Assembly: GCA_900618425.1 (NCBI GenBank)
Contig: UZAN01059401.1
Location: 1-11,339, forward strand
Direction: 5' to 3'
Length of the DNA: 11,339 nt
DNA from: Echinostoma caproni
Lineage: Eukaryota; Platyhelminthes; Trematoda; Plagiorchiida; Echinostomatidae
Below the pieces are notes generated by a model, which saw only the letters and a list, made by a program, of their open reading frames with translations, was not told where the DNA came from and ran no database searches. This document shows positions 1 through 7,880 of the stretch, in pieces (position 1 is the stretch's first letter; every line of letters begins with the position of its first letter). The position numbers and the translations under genes were made by a program.

Positions 1-255
1 AGCGAATAAAGCACCGTGCGGCAGACGACAGCTGGGCATACGCAATACGTGCCCCAGCCAGCGAAGTCTACTAATCTGAATTCGGTGTGCTAGCAGGTTT
101 ATCCTTGATAGACTGCCAAACACATGACGACTTACCTCCAGATTACTAAACCGTTCACTCCATCCCACCTGAGCTTAACTGCGTAAACACCGATAATCGA
201 AAACCTCTAGTCGATGGACAGCAGAAAGAATGAGAGCATATCGGGTGTAGCACAG
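1..255 (-). mobile_element. Degenerate non-LTR retrotransposon (LINE), C-terminal part of reverse transcriptase ORF, truncated by window edge
   Basis: Read on the minus strand in the frame of codon 1-3, this gives a run typical of the region after the reverse transcriptase core of CR1/RTE-type LINEs: FDYRCLRS, then SNLEV, then RLRWLGHVLRMPS followed by ALFA at the edge. The block L-H/S-R-L-R-W-L-G-H-V-L-R-M is a hallmark of these ORFs in invertebrate genomes. The frame carries one stop (TAA at 175-177). Further upstream on the minus strand (about 230-300) a shifted frame gives VQPVL, which looks like the remains of the usual VRPVLLYG block, so there is also at least one frameshift. The copy is therefore inactive. 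The C-terminal end lies outside the window. The exact clade (CR1-like or RTE-like) cannot be fixed by eye. Confidence 0.85.
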
Positions 256-1280
256 GTTGAACCGATCTGGGGTAGATATTGTCACATCGGTAGGACCCTG
301 ATTTAGGCAGGACAAAAGTCACTTGACGGGACCGGGACGACTGTAATTGGGTCAAAAACGATTTGCTAGTTTAGTGGATGAAACAAGAATCAATAATCAT
401 TAGGTCTATCCATAATGTGGAGGTCGATTGAGAGGCCGACTAATCGGGTGTCATTCGGTGCGAGTGGGCTGCGGTATGATTTGAACCTTCGTTACGGATA
501 CAATCCTGAGTGGTACAGTACGATCTCAGAGAATGAATGATAATAGGTCAAGGCGACGATAAACACTTAAGCTTGTCTGTTTTCTCGTATTGATGAGAGC
601 ACCACTGTTTGAAAAAATCGCTGGTTGAACTAAGTGCTAGACGTTTTGATAAGTGGACACAGTTTCGTAGATTGTGGTTTCAAATCCCGGTGCTGCTGTG
701 GACTAACTTTCCCTTCTGTTTAGCCTCATTTAATTTCGTTAAACAGGAAAAGTCCCCGTATATTTGATTCATCGTACACAGACCTCTCTCTGTGCTGATT
801 CAAAGTTAAAAAGCATTTGAAGAGGAAGTAATTATGCATCATGCAGCTTTTCATTTCACGCTTCATTTGCCATATACGCGACGAATTTCTCCTTTGAGAT
901 TAGAATACATCGGGTGCATCGTTCTATAAAACAAACTCGGATAATTGTGAAGCGAATTATGCCGTGGTGATTGTCAACAGCCAGTACAGTACACGAGGTG
1001 TTGCAGTAACAAATATACCCATACCTATTCGATACAGAAACTTACTCAGGTTTGCGAATGATTCTATGCGGATAGTGATGCATTTCAGATTCCTGGAACT
1101 ACTACATCAAGTGACTTCACCTATAATCTCCGATTACCTCGGACAACATCATTTTCTTAGTTAAACAGATATATATTTCATGTCAGAATTAGGGGGGCTT
1201 TAACCATATTCCGATTTATGGTTGATTAGCGATTATTTGTCAACTTCATTCTTACACGAAAAAGAACGCGACTGCTTGCA
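256..1280. other. Gene-free stretch, possible further repeat remnants
   Basis: No reading frame here looks like a protein with splice-consistent ends. The first part (256-360) may still belong to the adjoining minus-strand LINE, but the match fades. Two short stretches resemble the internal B-box promoter of tRNA-derived elements: 478-487 on the minus strand (GGTTCAAATC) and 676-688 on the plus strand (GGTTTCAAATCCC). No convincing A-box or cloverleaf goes with either, so they are not called as genes. From about 720 onward the DNA is AT-rich with nothing recognisable. Confidence 0.4.
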
Positions 1281-1760
1281 GTTCAAGTGAGACTGCCGTT
1301 TCGAACTAACACCCCCGTTGTATGCAATACACATATGGGAAATTGGGGCCAGATCATTGTTGGTGCTGTCTCGTACGCGCCCGGCACCCATGCGTGTGCT
1401 CGCTTATTTTTCGCCCGAGTGCACAATCCAGTTGGGCAGTTCTCAGGCCATATCAAAGACAGAAAGCGAGAGAAAGAGCCCCTGTAATGTCTGATTGAGA
1501 TGATCGCCTCCTGGTTGCCCTAACCCCAACAGACATACGTGCCAGCTAACTCCCCCGCCAACACATTTCCGTATAACGTATGCACGTGCGCGCCACTGGA
1601 CCGGAGCAATTAGTCCACATTTCCGCTTGGACGGGAACAGGTTTTTTGTGTTGCCCAAGCGAGCGAGCGGTCGAACGCACTCGCATCACACACACATGCG
1701 CACACAGATGGAGAAAGCGCGTGCGGACAGTCGCATAATGCGTAACCTGATACAACAAAA
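1281..1760. other. GC/CpG-richer patch without a supported gene
   Basis: Compared with its flanks this stretch is visibly richer in G+C and in CpG (runs such as GTACGCGCCCGG and AGCGAGCGAGCGGTCGAACG). Several short frames are open on both strands, up to 110 codons on the minus strand extending to 1942, but none shows a recognisable motif, and all are arginine/cysteine-rich in the way random GC-rich DNA reads. It ends in short CA/CG purine-pyrimidine runs near 1686-1705. It could be part of an old repeat or a promoter-proximal region; I cannot decide. Confidence 0.3.
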
Positions 1761-2223
1761 CAGGGAGTAGCGTGTGACTTGAGGACAGTTAAACAGTGAT
1801 CGACCACAGATCCCACCCAGGCAGTGGGGTGGGGCGAGAAGCGAAGAATAAGTTGGCTGAATAGTTTAGGTCGAGCGGAATTACGAATAGCCCATGCGAT
1901 GTGTATGTGGCGTGATTTGCTCAACTGATTTCTTCCACTCAATCTCTGTTTCCCACCACCAGGTGAGAAATCGACGGATTGTGTTGTGTGATCGTTTCTG
2001 CTCGAAAAATAGAGTCACTTTGAGGTTAAATCAAGAACGAGAAGATGAAGAATCAGTACAAAAAAACACCATCACCACCACCATCCACTTTGTCGAAATG
2101 GGACTACTATTTCAATCCCTTGAGGTTATACGATCCTATGTGGGTTAGACAACAGACAGGCTGTTATCTTTGTCTCCTTCGTACTGTGGGCAACTTTTTG
2201 CTCTTTTTGTTGCGATGACGAGC
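1761..2223. other. No recognisable gene
   Basis: An 84-codon plus-strand frame (1894-2148) is open, but it has no recognisable motif and its middle is low-complexity (an ACCATCACC-type run near 2068-2090). I do not call it a gene. Confidence 0.3.
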
Positions 2224-2236
2224 AGAGAGAGAGAGA
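2224..2236. repeat. (AG)n dinucleotide microsatellite
   Basis: About six AG units in a row, the first of a cluster of simple repeats in this part of the window. Confidence 0.85.
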
Positions 2237-2260
2237 AGACGGTGCGTTTTTGTCCAGCCT

Positions 2261-2275
2261 CTACTACTACTACTA
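2261..2275. repeat. (CTA)5 trinucleotide microsatellite
   Basis: Five perfect CTA units followed by a degenerate CCACCA tail. Confidence 0.85.
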
Positions 2276-2323
2276 CCACCAGGCACATCACTCCCCCGTG
2301 GTTTATCATAAACGAATGAGCTG

Positions 2324-2326
<3 letters not shown>

Positions 2327-2357
<31 letters not shown>
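2327..2357. repeat. (CA)15 dinucleotide microsatellite
   Basis: A perfect 31-base CA tract, followed after GCAT by a further short ACACACA run. It explains the cysteine/valine runs seen in minus-strand frames here, which are not genes. It is likely to be length-variable between individuals. Confidence 0.95.
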
Positions 2358-2360
<3 letters not shown>

Positions 2361-2469
2361 TACACACAATCATCGGGACCGATGGAGAGAGAATGAGTGG
2401 TTAATGATGCTCAATCGAAAGACAGCTAAGAATGCGGATGTTTTTTTCAATGGTGAATGGAATGAGATG

Positions 2470-2490
2470 AAAAAAAATAATAATAATAGT
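2470..2490. repeat. A-rich / (AAT)n simple repeat
   Basis: A run of A followed by about four AAT/ATA units with one imperfect unit. Confidence 0.75.
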
Positions 2491-3900
2491 AATAACGGAA
2501 TGTGAACAATACTGACCGGGATGTAAACAGATATCCGAGTGGGGAAAACGCACACATACAACAACACATGGACATGTATAGTCATGCGCGCGCACACACT
2601 TCAGAGAGCAATTAGGTCGATAGCGGACAGATGTCGGGGTCATTTGTGATACGTCAACAGCCAGACGGACGGAACACGTGGATTGTTCGCCCAGTGATAA
2701 GCCCAGAGGAGAGATGGGGAAGTCACTTGTTTGGCCCGCAATAGGAAAGAGCTACTCTTACACATTCAGACAATACTGTGTACAGACAGACAAACGATAA
2801 AAAAACTCTGTGAACGTAATTTTGCAGCCTGAATGAGGGCAGTTGAGAACCATCACACATCCTTGGCATTGAACAGACGTAGATCAAAACGTTAACCACT
2901 ATGAGTGAGAGATGAATGACTGGTTTCTGTGGTACGATTACGACGATATTCGCGGATCTGTTCTGTTCTAAAAACAGCAAGAGACAGAGAGCTTTAGTGA
3001 ATCGAAGCTGTAACTATTATTTCTCAATCTACCGGAAATAATACATTCACAATATCTTTTTATCAGAAAAGACAAAAAAGAAGGATTCACAATGACTTAA
3101 GTTCACTTATCAGTCGACTATTCTTAATCTTGGTTAGATAGACGTAATCAATAGCACCAACCTTACACGCAAAAAGATTTTGATTCAAGAAGCAGTGAAA
3201 CGATGATTGAAAATTTTACGTGAACAAATTGTTTCAAAACCTTATGTCTGGATAATAGTAAATCCCCCGCAGATAGAGTTCTGACCCAACCTCATAAATG
3301 GTCTATAATTATATTCTGTCTGGAATATGGATTACTCAACTACGAATTGTACTTTTGTTTTCCGATCTAAATGTTCAAACTTTTTGTCAATAAGTCGCAC
3401 CTCTGGCTGAAACACAGTGTTAAGTCAGCCCAAGACCATTTTTGGTTGACTCGGTTGGATTGCCTGGTAGAAAGAGTTACTTTTTTCAGAGGAACTCGCA
3501 TCAAGCAAATATATTCTGTAAAATTTCAAGAGGTAGTGAAAAAAATAAGACATCCTTACGTGTTCACCAATATATCTTCAAAGAAACATACCCCTATCGG
3601 TATCATGAGATCGGGTCGGGCAATGTTGTTAGTAATGGTGACGATAATACAAGTGTTTACAGAAATATCACATTTTAGGGCACAATCAAGAAGAAAAACT
3701 TATTTGATAATCCCTTTTTAAACCGAAAAGATAATATTTCTCATTTGAAAAAATATCAGTGAAATTGTCAGCAAATTATTTCAAATGAAAAACATAATAA
3801 TTGTATTGGGCTCTGTCAAAAGTATCACTCTTTGAGCATATGAAATGATTGCAGCTTCCATCAAGCTTCTCTAGTCAACTCAACTCCCCCACCTCTCTTT
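2491..3900. other. Long intergenic stretch without a supported gene
   Basis: AT-rich DNA with scattered short CA/GA runs (for example 2588-2600). The only notable coding potential is at 3371-3721 on the plus strand, where two different frames are open for 116 and about 78 codons over the same bases. The second frame, ending at 3678, reads with a balanced composition (YPYRYHEIGSGNVVSNG) and could be an exon or the relic of a transposase. No known motif is visible and no splice sites clearly bound it. Confidence 0.35.
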
Positions 3901-3950
3901 CAGATTTTGGAGAAAAATATAATAGCAAATTTAACAATGCGAAATCATAT

Positions 3951-3956
3951 TTTAAT
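3951..3956 (-). terminator. Candidate polyadenylation signal (ATTAAA) of the GT31 gene
   Basis: On the minus strand ATTAAA, the commonest variant of AATAAA, lies about 76 nt after the TGA stop of the glycosyltransferase gene. U-rich sequence follows it on that strand (the complement of roughly 3905-3925). Position and context fit a 3' end signal, but six-base matches are frequent in AT-rich DNA. Confidence 0.45.
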
Positions 3957-4031
3957 TCGACATGTAAAGTTGTTTTTGATCGATTTGAATGCGAATTTGT
4001 TGTATTACTTTTTCATGGATAAACCACATCA

Positions 4032-5159
4032 TCAGGAATCGGGATATGCAATGGCAAAATTCCGTTCCTGTTCGGTGATCGGTTTGCGATCGAAAGCATA
4101 GAAGCGCTCCACATGCGCCGGGATAATGAACAGCTTGTGCATAACAGCTGCAAAGANAAAGAACAGCTCTGGCTGATCAATGTACTCGGTAAAACGCATA
4201 GTCAGGTACAAGATGGGCGACAATGCTGTACTGACAAGCATAGGTGATGTGGCTACAAATGTGGGATAGCGATCTTTTCCTCGGTTGACAGTCCAGTTTT
4301 TCCCCGGAAAGAGGAAATTGTTCACACTGGATTGTAGCGGATCATCCCAAACTGTGCCGGCTATCAGACGTTGTCTCATGGCTTCACTGACCGAAAGCAA
4401 GAAACCGATAAGGTTGTACGGGATCACTGTGACGTCATCTCGAACGAATAGTAGCCATTTCGCTTGAGGACAAAACGCCAGAGACCAGCGAAATCCGTGT
4501 ATCAGTTTCGTCGTTTCATTCATTAGATCCACATCTTGGTCAGTCTGTACTATATCTCGATGTGTGGAAAATTCGGTGGCCAACGTCGGATCATACTGAT
4601 CAGTGTCGGGTGGTAAANTTTCCAGGAGAAATGCATGTCGTACACGTGCTCCAAACCATTGCGATTCATTGGCCCAACTGGCTCGCAAGATTTTACGCTG
4701 ATGGGAATTTTTCAGTGCAGATTGAATCAAAATGAGCAGATCTATTGAGGCGTCTGTGGTCGGACAAATCTGAGCACCGGACTGAAGCAAATTGTAATCG
4801 GCCAGAGCAACCGGGTTTACCGAGGGTTCCTGACCGGAACTAATGAGACAAATTTGTTCAAATATGTTTACGTGTAATGGTGCGGGTAGATATTCCGATT
4901 CATAAAACGGTTCCCTGGTGGGTGTTATCCATTTTGTTTTTTCTGGCGAGCTAGTGCTAGTAGTGCTATCCAAACAGTATTCGGATTGCAAATGTGTCAA
5001 GGAGCGAACATCGGTCAGTGAACCGAAAGCATTCCATTCAGCGACTCTTCGATCGACCAAACGGGATGCACCAATACTCACTGTGAAGTATACATTGATC
5101 AGGCCACAAAATAGGTCCCAATTCAAGGCAATCCTTGAGGTTCTTACAATGAGCAACAT
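4032..5159 (-). CDS. Beta-1,3-galactosyltransferase-like protein (glycosyltransferase family 31), 375 residues
   Basis: GT31 enzymes transfer galactose or N-acetylglucosamine from UDP-sugars in beta-1,3 linkage onto glycoproteins or glycolipids in the Golgi lumen. Here a short N-terminal tail is followed by a modest hydrophobic segment (about residues 15-31), as in a type II membrane protein. A low-conservation stem runs to about residue 138. The GT31 domain then begins: LLILIQSALKNSHQRKILRASW (141-162) matches the family block with R.....R.TW. Next comes FLL (177-179), then E..THRDIVQ.D..D (196-211), then AKWLLFVRDDV (233-243), and YPTFVATSPMLVS (298-310) in the place of the acceptor-side YP.Y..G.gYv.S block. 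Three N-glycosylation sequons are visible (N164, N214, N288). The length is normal for the family. In-frame stops precede the ATG (TGA at 5181-5183), so this start is the first possible in the exon. The usual DDD metal motif reads RDD and the later ED motif reads PEL, so activity is uncertain. N bases at 4157 and 4618 leave residues 335 and 181 undefined. Confidence 0.9.
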   Translation of the reverse strand: MLLIVRTSRIALNWDLFCGLINVYFTVSIGASRLVDRRVAEWNAFGSLTDVRSLTHLQSEYCLDSTTSTSSPEKTKWITPTREPFYESEYLPAPLHVNIFEQICLISSGQEPSVNPVALADYNLLQSGAQICPTTDASIDLLILIQSALKNSHQRKILRASWANESQWFGARVRHAFLLEXLPPDTDQYDPTLATEFSTHRDIVQTDQDVDLMNETTKLIHGFRWSLAFCPQAKWLLFVRDDVTVIPYNLIGFLLSVSEAMRQRLIAGTVWDDPLQSSVNNFLFPGKNWTVNRGKDRYPTFVATSPMLVSTALSPILYLTMRFTEYIDQPELFFXFAAVMHKLFIIPAHVERFYAFDRKPITEQERNFAIAYPDS

Positions 5160-5196
5160 TCTAAATTGGATTAATCTGGCTCAGAATGTCCTTTAC

Positions 5197-5205
5197 TTAG
5201 AGCAT
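5197..5205 (-). promoter_or_regulatory. Two-codon upstream ORF (ATG CTC TAA) in the GT31 leader
   Basis: Between the splice acceptor and the main ATG the leader contains a minimal ORF, Met-Leu-stop, out of frame with the glycosyltransferase. If the leader is transcribed as inferred, ribosomes meet this ATG first. That could lower translation of the main ORF. Its presence is seen directly; the effect is inference. Confidence 0.45.
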
Positions 5206-5209
5206 TCCT

Positions 5210-5211
5210 CT
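5210..5211 (-). promoter_or_regulatory. Strong 3' splice acceptor upstream of the GT31 start (5'UTR intron or spliced-leader site)
   Basis: On the minus strand a long T-rich tract ends in TTTTTTTTGCAG followed by AGGAATG; the AG is at 5211-5210. This is a textbook acceptor, 51 nt upstream of the start codon. No in-frame coding can continue through it, because the frame is closed by stops at 5193-5195 and 5181-5183. It therefore either removes a 5'UTR intron or receives a spliced leader, a process known in trematodes. Confidence 0.7.
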
Positions 5212-5579
5212 GCAAAAAAATAAAATAATGAGCTGTAAAGTAGTTCCAAATAATTAAACTGAAAAGGTTTAATAATTTCACGTCTGATTCGCGTGTGGGA
5301 TTAAATGGTTTTTAGCTTAAATGGACTACTAACTAAAACATGAATCGGTAACTCAAAATGCACTAATTTTTTGACTCATAAGAATCGATTTTTGGGACAA
5401 ACTGCAATAAAAGCATCGCAATGGGTTTACGGTCATGTAAGGAATGTGTGCTCTAAATCATGCATTAAAAGTTTCAGGTTCAGTTTGTGCAACCATTAAT
5501 CTGCACTTTCGTGCACCGGTTTCGGTTGCTGTCTTTTGGTTGCCCACTTGGATGAAAAGTAGAAGAAAGGCAGGGAAAT
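5212..5579. other. Intergenic or 5' intron sequence of the GT31 gene
   Basis: AT-rich sequence between the GT31 acceptor and the end of the next minus-strand locus. A plus-strand frame at 5444-5695 is open but reads like the shadow of non-coding DNA. I see no core promoter I can support. Confidence 0.35.
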
Positions 5580-5618
5580 TTAGGGACATTCGAAGAGAAA
5601 ATGGAGAATTTCAGTGGA
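5580..5618 (-). CDS. Possible terminal exon of the unrecognised gene at 5730-6089
   Basis: The acceptor is CAACCTTAG preceded by a T-rich tract on the minus strand. In phase with the upstream exon it encodes 12 residues (STEILHFLFECP) and a TAA stop. The intron before it (5619-5729, 111 nt) starts with GTTAGC, a weak but acceptable donor. The call rests only on splice-site fit and phase. Reading straight through the donor at 5729 stays open to the stop before 5646 and would also give a short tail, so this end is uncertain. Confidence 0.3.
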   Translation of the reverse strand, partial: STEILHFLFECP

Positions 5619-5729
5619 CTAAGGTTGCACATGCGAAAAAATCACTCAAAATCCAGTATCAGAGCGATCATAATTCATACCTTTTGCATGTATGAGAAAA
5701 GAAGATAAAAAATCACAAAAGGCGCTAAC

Positions 5730-5962
5730 CTCAAAACAAAACACCGCGAAGCAATTGAGTTCAATCTCAAGCTCCCAGCCACTAGTTAGCAACGCAGTCC
5801 ACATATTATAAAGGAAGGGTGTTTCATTAGAAATGTCACCTATTGATTTGTGTTCACCGTCTCCACTCGGGAACTTCCATTCTCTGCTTTCTCGGGATGA
5901 GGATGGTTTCAGTGATGAAAAGAGCTCTGAATGAGATGAAGAGCCAGTTGCAGGCAATTCAC
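5730..5962 (-). CDS. Coding exon of an unrecognised protein (77 whole codons)
   Basis: The frame is open across the whole exon and beyond. Its first half is low-complexity and serine-rich (SSSHSELFSSLKPSSSRES, about residues 6-24). A better-structured C-terminal half contains WKFPSGDGEH and then LYNMWTALLTSGWELEIEL followed by NCFAVFCFE. The acceptor on the minus strand is TTTCCTTTAG, with AG at 5964-5963. The donor is GAG|GTTAGC at 5729. Joining to the exon at 5996-6089 through the 33-nt intron keeps the frame. I do not recognise the family. The serine-rich part is probably a flexible linker, and the later part may be helical. Confidence 0.55.
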
Positions 5963-5995
5963 CTAAAGGAAATATGAGACCTGATTACAAATCAC
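5963..5995 (-). other. 33-nt mini-intron
   Basis: On the minus strand it starts GTGATT and ends TTTCCTTTAG. Its length is a multiple of three, but it contains an in-frame TAA (GT GAT TTG TAA), so reading through would stop translation. This supports it being removed. Splicing joins ...LLLMG to ELPATG... in a single frame. Confidence 0.55.
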
Positions 5996-6089
5996 CCATT
6001 AAGAGGAGCATTAACTGGATCAAGGACCACCGTTTCCATTGGGTATATTGAGCAACTTGGTAGTGCGATTCTTTTCCGAGGTGCGTGAT
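5996..6089 (-). CDS. Coding exon of the same unrecognised protein (31 codons plus one base)
   Basis: Acceptor AACATTTGTTAG (AG at 6091-6090) precedes ATC ACG CAC. The phase-compatible frame ends QWKRWSLIQLMLLLMG, a short amphipathic or hydrophobic helix, at a phase-1 donor G|GTGATT. A different frame is also open here for 78 codons (5992-6228, minus), but it cannot be joined in frame to the next exon, so I prefer the frame given. A very good donor, GTAAGTAC, lies further upstream on this strand near 6222 and could belong to the preceding exon. Confidence 0.45.
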
Positions 6090-7311
6090 CTAACAAATGT
6101 TGTTCTGGCCCCCAACGGATAGTCGACTTGAACCGATCAACTGCACCAGGGTAATAGATTCTGTTGAACGCACCGGATTCGATTCGAAAAGTTGATCCCC
6201 TACTCTGACCGGGGTACTTACATGACAATTGGAAAGTACTCTAACCTTACACCACTATTCATCTTTCATTAACCGAAGTTTCTAGTATGTTCAGTTTCAG
6301 TATTATGGGCGTTTCGAAGTAGTGGTTAAATATGGCAGTACATTTAGTAAATAATGCGGAAACAAAAAGAAAGCTGACTTCGTTGATCAAATGTGTCATT
6401 ATTCTCTATTGATAGTTAGACTACTTAAACGTCTCCTAGTAGTTAAAGAAGGCATATCAAAGAATGAAGGTTTCGACTAATATACTGCACGGATCAGCAT
6501 TTTCAAACAATTTAACGGCCATTAAACATTGTTACTACACCTCTCCGCTTCCTTGTGGGTTAAGTTCTTTAACCAAAGGCTACGGGTAGGGTCCCCCAAG
6601 AAAATCCTCCACCTCAGCCTCGGCAACCACGTAGAACCACACCCACCATCTAACCATGGACTTACACATTCTCGCATGCCTCAGACTTTAACACTCACGC
6701 AAAGCTCCCTCTTCCCCAAATCTGCCCGTGAAAATATGGTACACAGGGTGCTGTTTTATGTGTCACCGAATACAAATTCTCGCACTGATTATACTAACAA
6801 ACCCTAAGTTCAATTACTTTCTTTTCACTTTGAATTACCTGGGGGTCCAAGGATTTTGTCATTCTGAGGATATCGGTGATAGCTGTTACTGATACAGAAC
6901 CCGGAATTTCCGTCATACATGAAGAACAAGGTGCTCCAGTTCAATACAACAATTTAAATTTACGCCCGATTGGGGCCTGATGCGAAAGGCATTGAACAAA
7001 TAAGGCGTCAGCGTTTCGATGAAAAGAGTGACGTTGGTGCACAAAATTTCCTTCCATTCAAGATGAAGGGACATTATAATATGCATTGATCTGCTGAAAC
7101 GTGAAAGATCACCAACTGATCTATAGAAGTAAACCGCGATGAGAATTAGAGCAATCCAACAGAAACTAACCGAGAGAAAGCAGCCCTATCCCGTGAATCA
7201 TGTTTCTAAAGACTGTTCGATTTCATACATTAGGTAATCAGTAGAGAAACCTAGAATCGGACGGTAAGTATCGTTTCCACATATGGTTAGATTAGTGTGT
7301 ACACACCATTA
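6090..7311. other. No supported gene; possible interspersed repeat at about 6530-6810
   Basis: From about 6540 to 6770 the plus strand is unusually C-rich and pyrimidine-biased (CCACCTCAGCCTCGGC, CAAAGCTCCCTCTTCCCC) and stays open for 92 codons, but the translation has no domain character. The composition break at both ends suggests an inserted repeat. The rest is AT-rich with short open frames only. Confidence 0.35.
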
Positions 7312-7337
7312 TCATATATAAAAATTTATATATATTA
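7312..7337. repeat. AT-rich near-palindrome
   Basis: TATATA-type arms flank an AAAATTT centre, forming an imperfect inverted repeat directly before the 5' end of the adjacent LINE remnant. Confidence 0.55.
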
Positions 7338-7344
7338 CTTCTCC

Positions 7345-7880
7345 TTCAGACATCTATGGCGGCTTTGAGACATCCAGCAGTCTGCGAAGAGTCGAGTACT
7401 AGGCCACAGCAGTTCGGCCAGTGCTGCTATACGGTGCAGACTCGGCCACTAAGGAGAACAAGATAAAGGATGACTGTCGGTGTTGAGACCCCGCTGTCTA
7501 TGCAATATAGCACTAGTTTGGTGGAGAAACCGGACAAGTAATGCTGAGGTTAGACGCTTAATTTTAGGTAATCGCAGTTTAGCACTGAAGCAAGTGATTG
7601 AACTCCATCGACTACATTGGTCGAGGCAAGTGTCATGCACGTCTACACGTTGCGCGATATTTTCCGACTCAGGTAATAGGCGAAAAAGGCAATGGCGGAC
7701 AAAATCAGACTTGGTATGATGGCGTAGAACCTAAATCAGGTGTTTCGGTTATTTAGATCGCCTTAGGCTTCCTGGATGGGAACCTTGGGATCACCGTAAT
7801 CGATGATCAGAGACACTATGGGATATGGCTGAGTGTCCTAATCAGTGGTGCTCGTGCATCATTTTCATTGCAACTTTAAT
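7345..7880 (+). mobile_element. 5'-truncated, decayed LINE: end of reverse transcriptase ORF
   Basis: Successive pieces in shifting frames match the end of a CR1/RTE-type reverse transcriptase in the right order. They are FRHLWR (from 7345), AVRPVLLYGAD (from about 7409), then WWRNRTSNAEVRRLILGNRS and VIELHRLHW (about 7516-7620), FSDSGN (about 7660-7677), TWYDG (about 7710), and finally RLPGWEPWDHRNR and LWDMAECPNQWCSC (about 7766-7856). These are the standard landmarks VLLYG, SNAEVR, L-HRLRW, LPGW-P-DH and W near the ORF end. Several frameshifts and stops (for example TGA inside the DHRNR*SET stretch) show it is dead. The 5' truncation is typical of LINE insertions. The pyrimidine-rich sequence at 7915-7955 may be its 3' tail. 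It belongs to a different subfamily from the copy at 1-255, judging by the SNAEVR-to-HRL block. Confidence 0.9.

Noticed and set aside
1610..1942. 110-codon minus-strand frame
   Set aside because: No motif, no splice logic, composition follows the GC-rich DNA; two other frames overlap it.
2327..2357. Short direct repeats as a possible CRISPR array
   Set aside because: It is a perfect CA dinucleotide tract with no spacers, and the DNA is eukaryotic in character.
2145..2373. Cysteine/valine-rich minus-strand frames
   Set aside because: They are translations of the CA microsatellite and nearby simple repeats.
973..2664. Shared 12-base word GTCAACAGCCAG near 973 and 2653
   Set aside because: Similarity does not extend on either side; likely chance.
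4918..5223. 101-codon plus-strand frame
   Set aside because: It is antisense to the N-terminal part of the glycosyltransferase gene and its leader.
5209..5962. Fusion of the exon at 5730-5962 to the glycosyltransferase through the acceptor at 5210
   Set aside because: In the required phase the joined frame stops after 12 codons (RNALSKGHSEPD then TAA), before the glycosyltransferase start.
5992..6228. 78-codon minus-strand frame as a single exon
   Set aside because: It cannot be joined in frame to the downstream exon, while another frame of the same bases joins cleanly through the 33-nt intron. It contains the good donor GTAAGTAC near its start. Kept as an alternative only.
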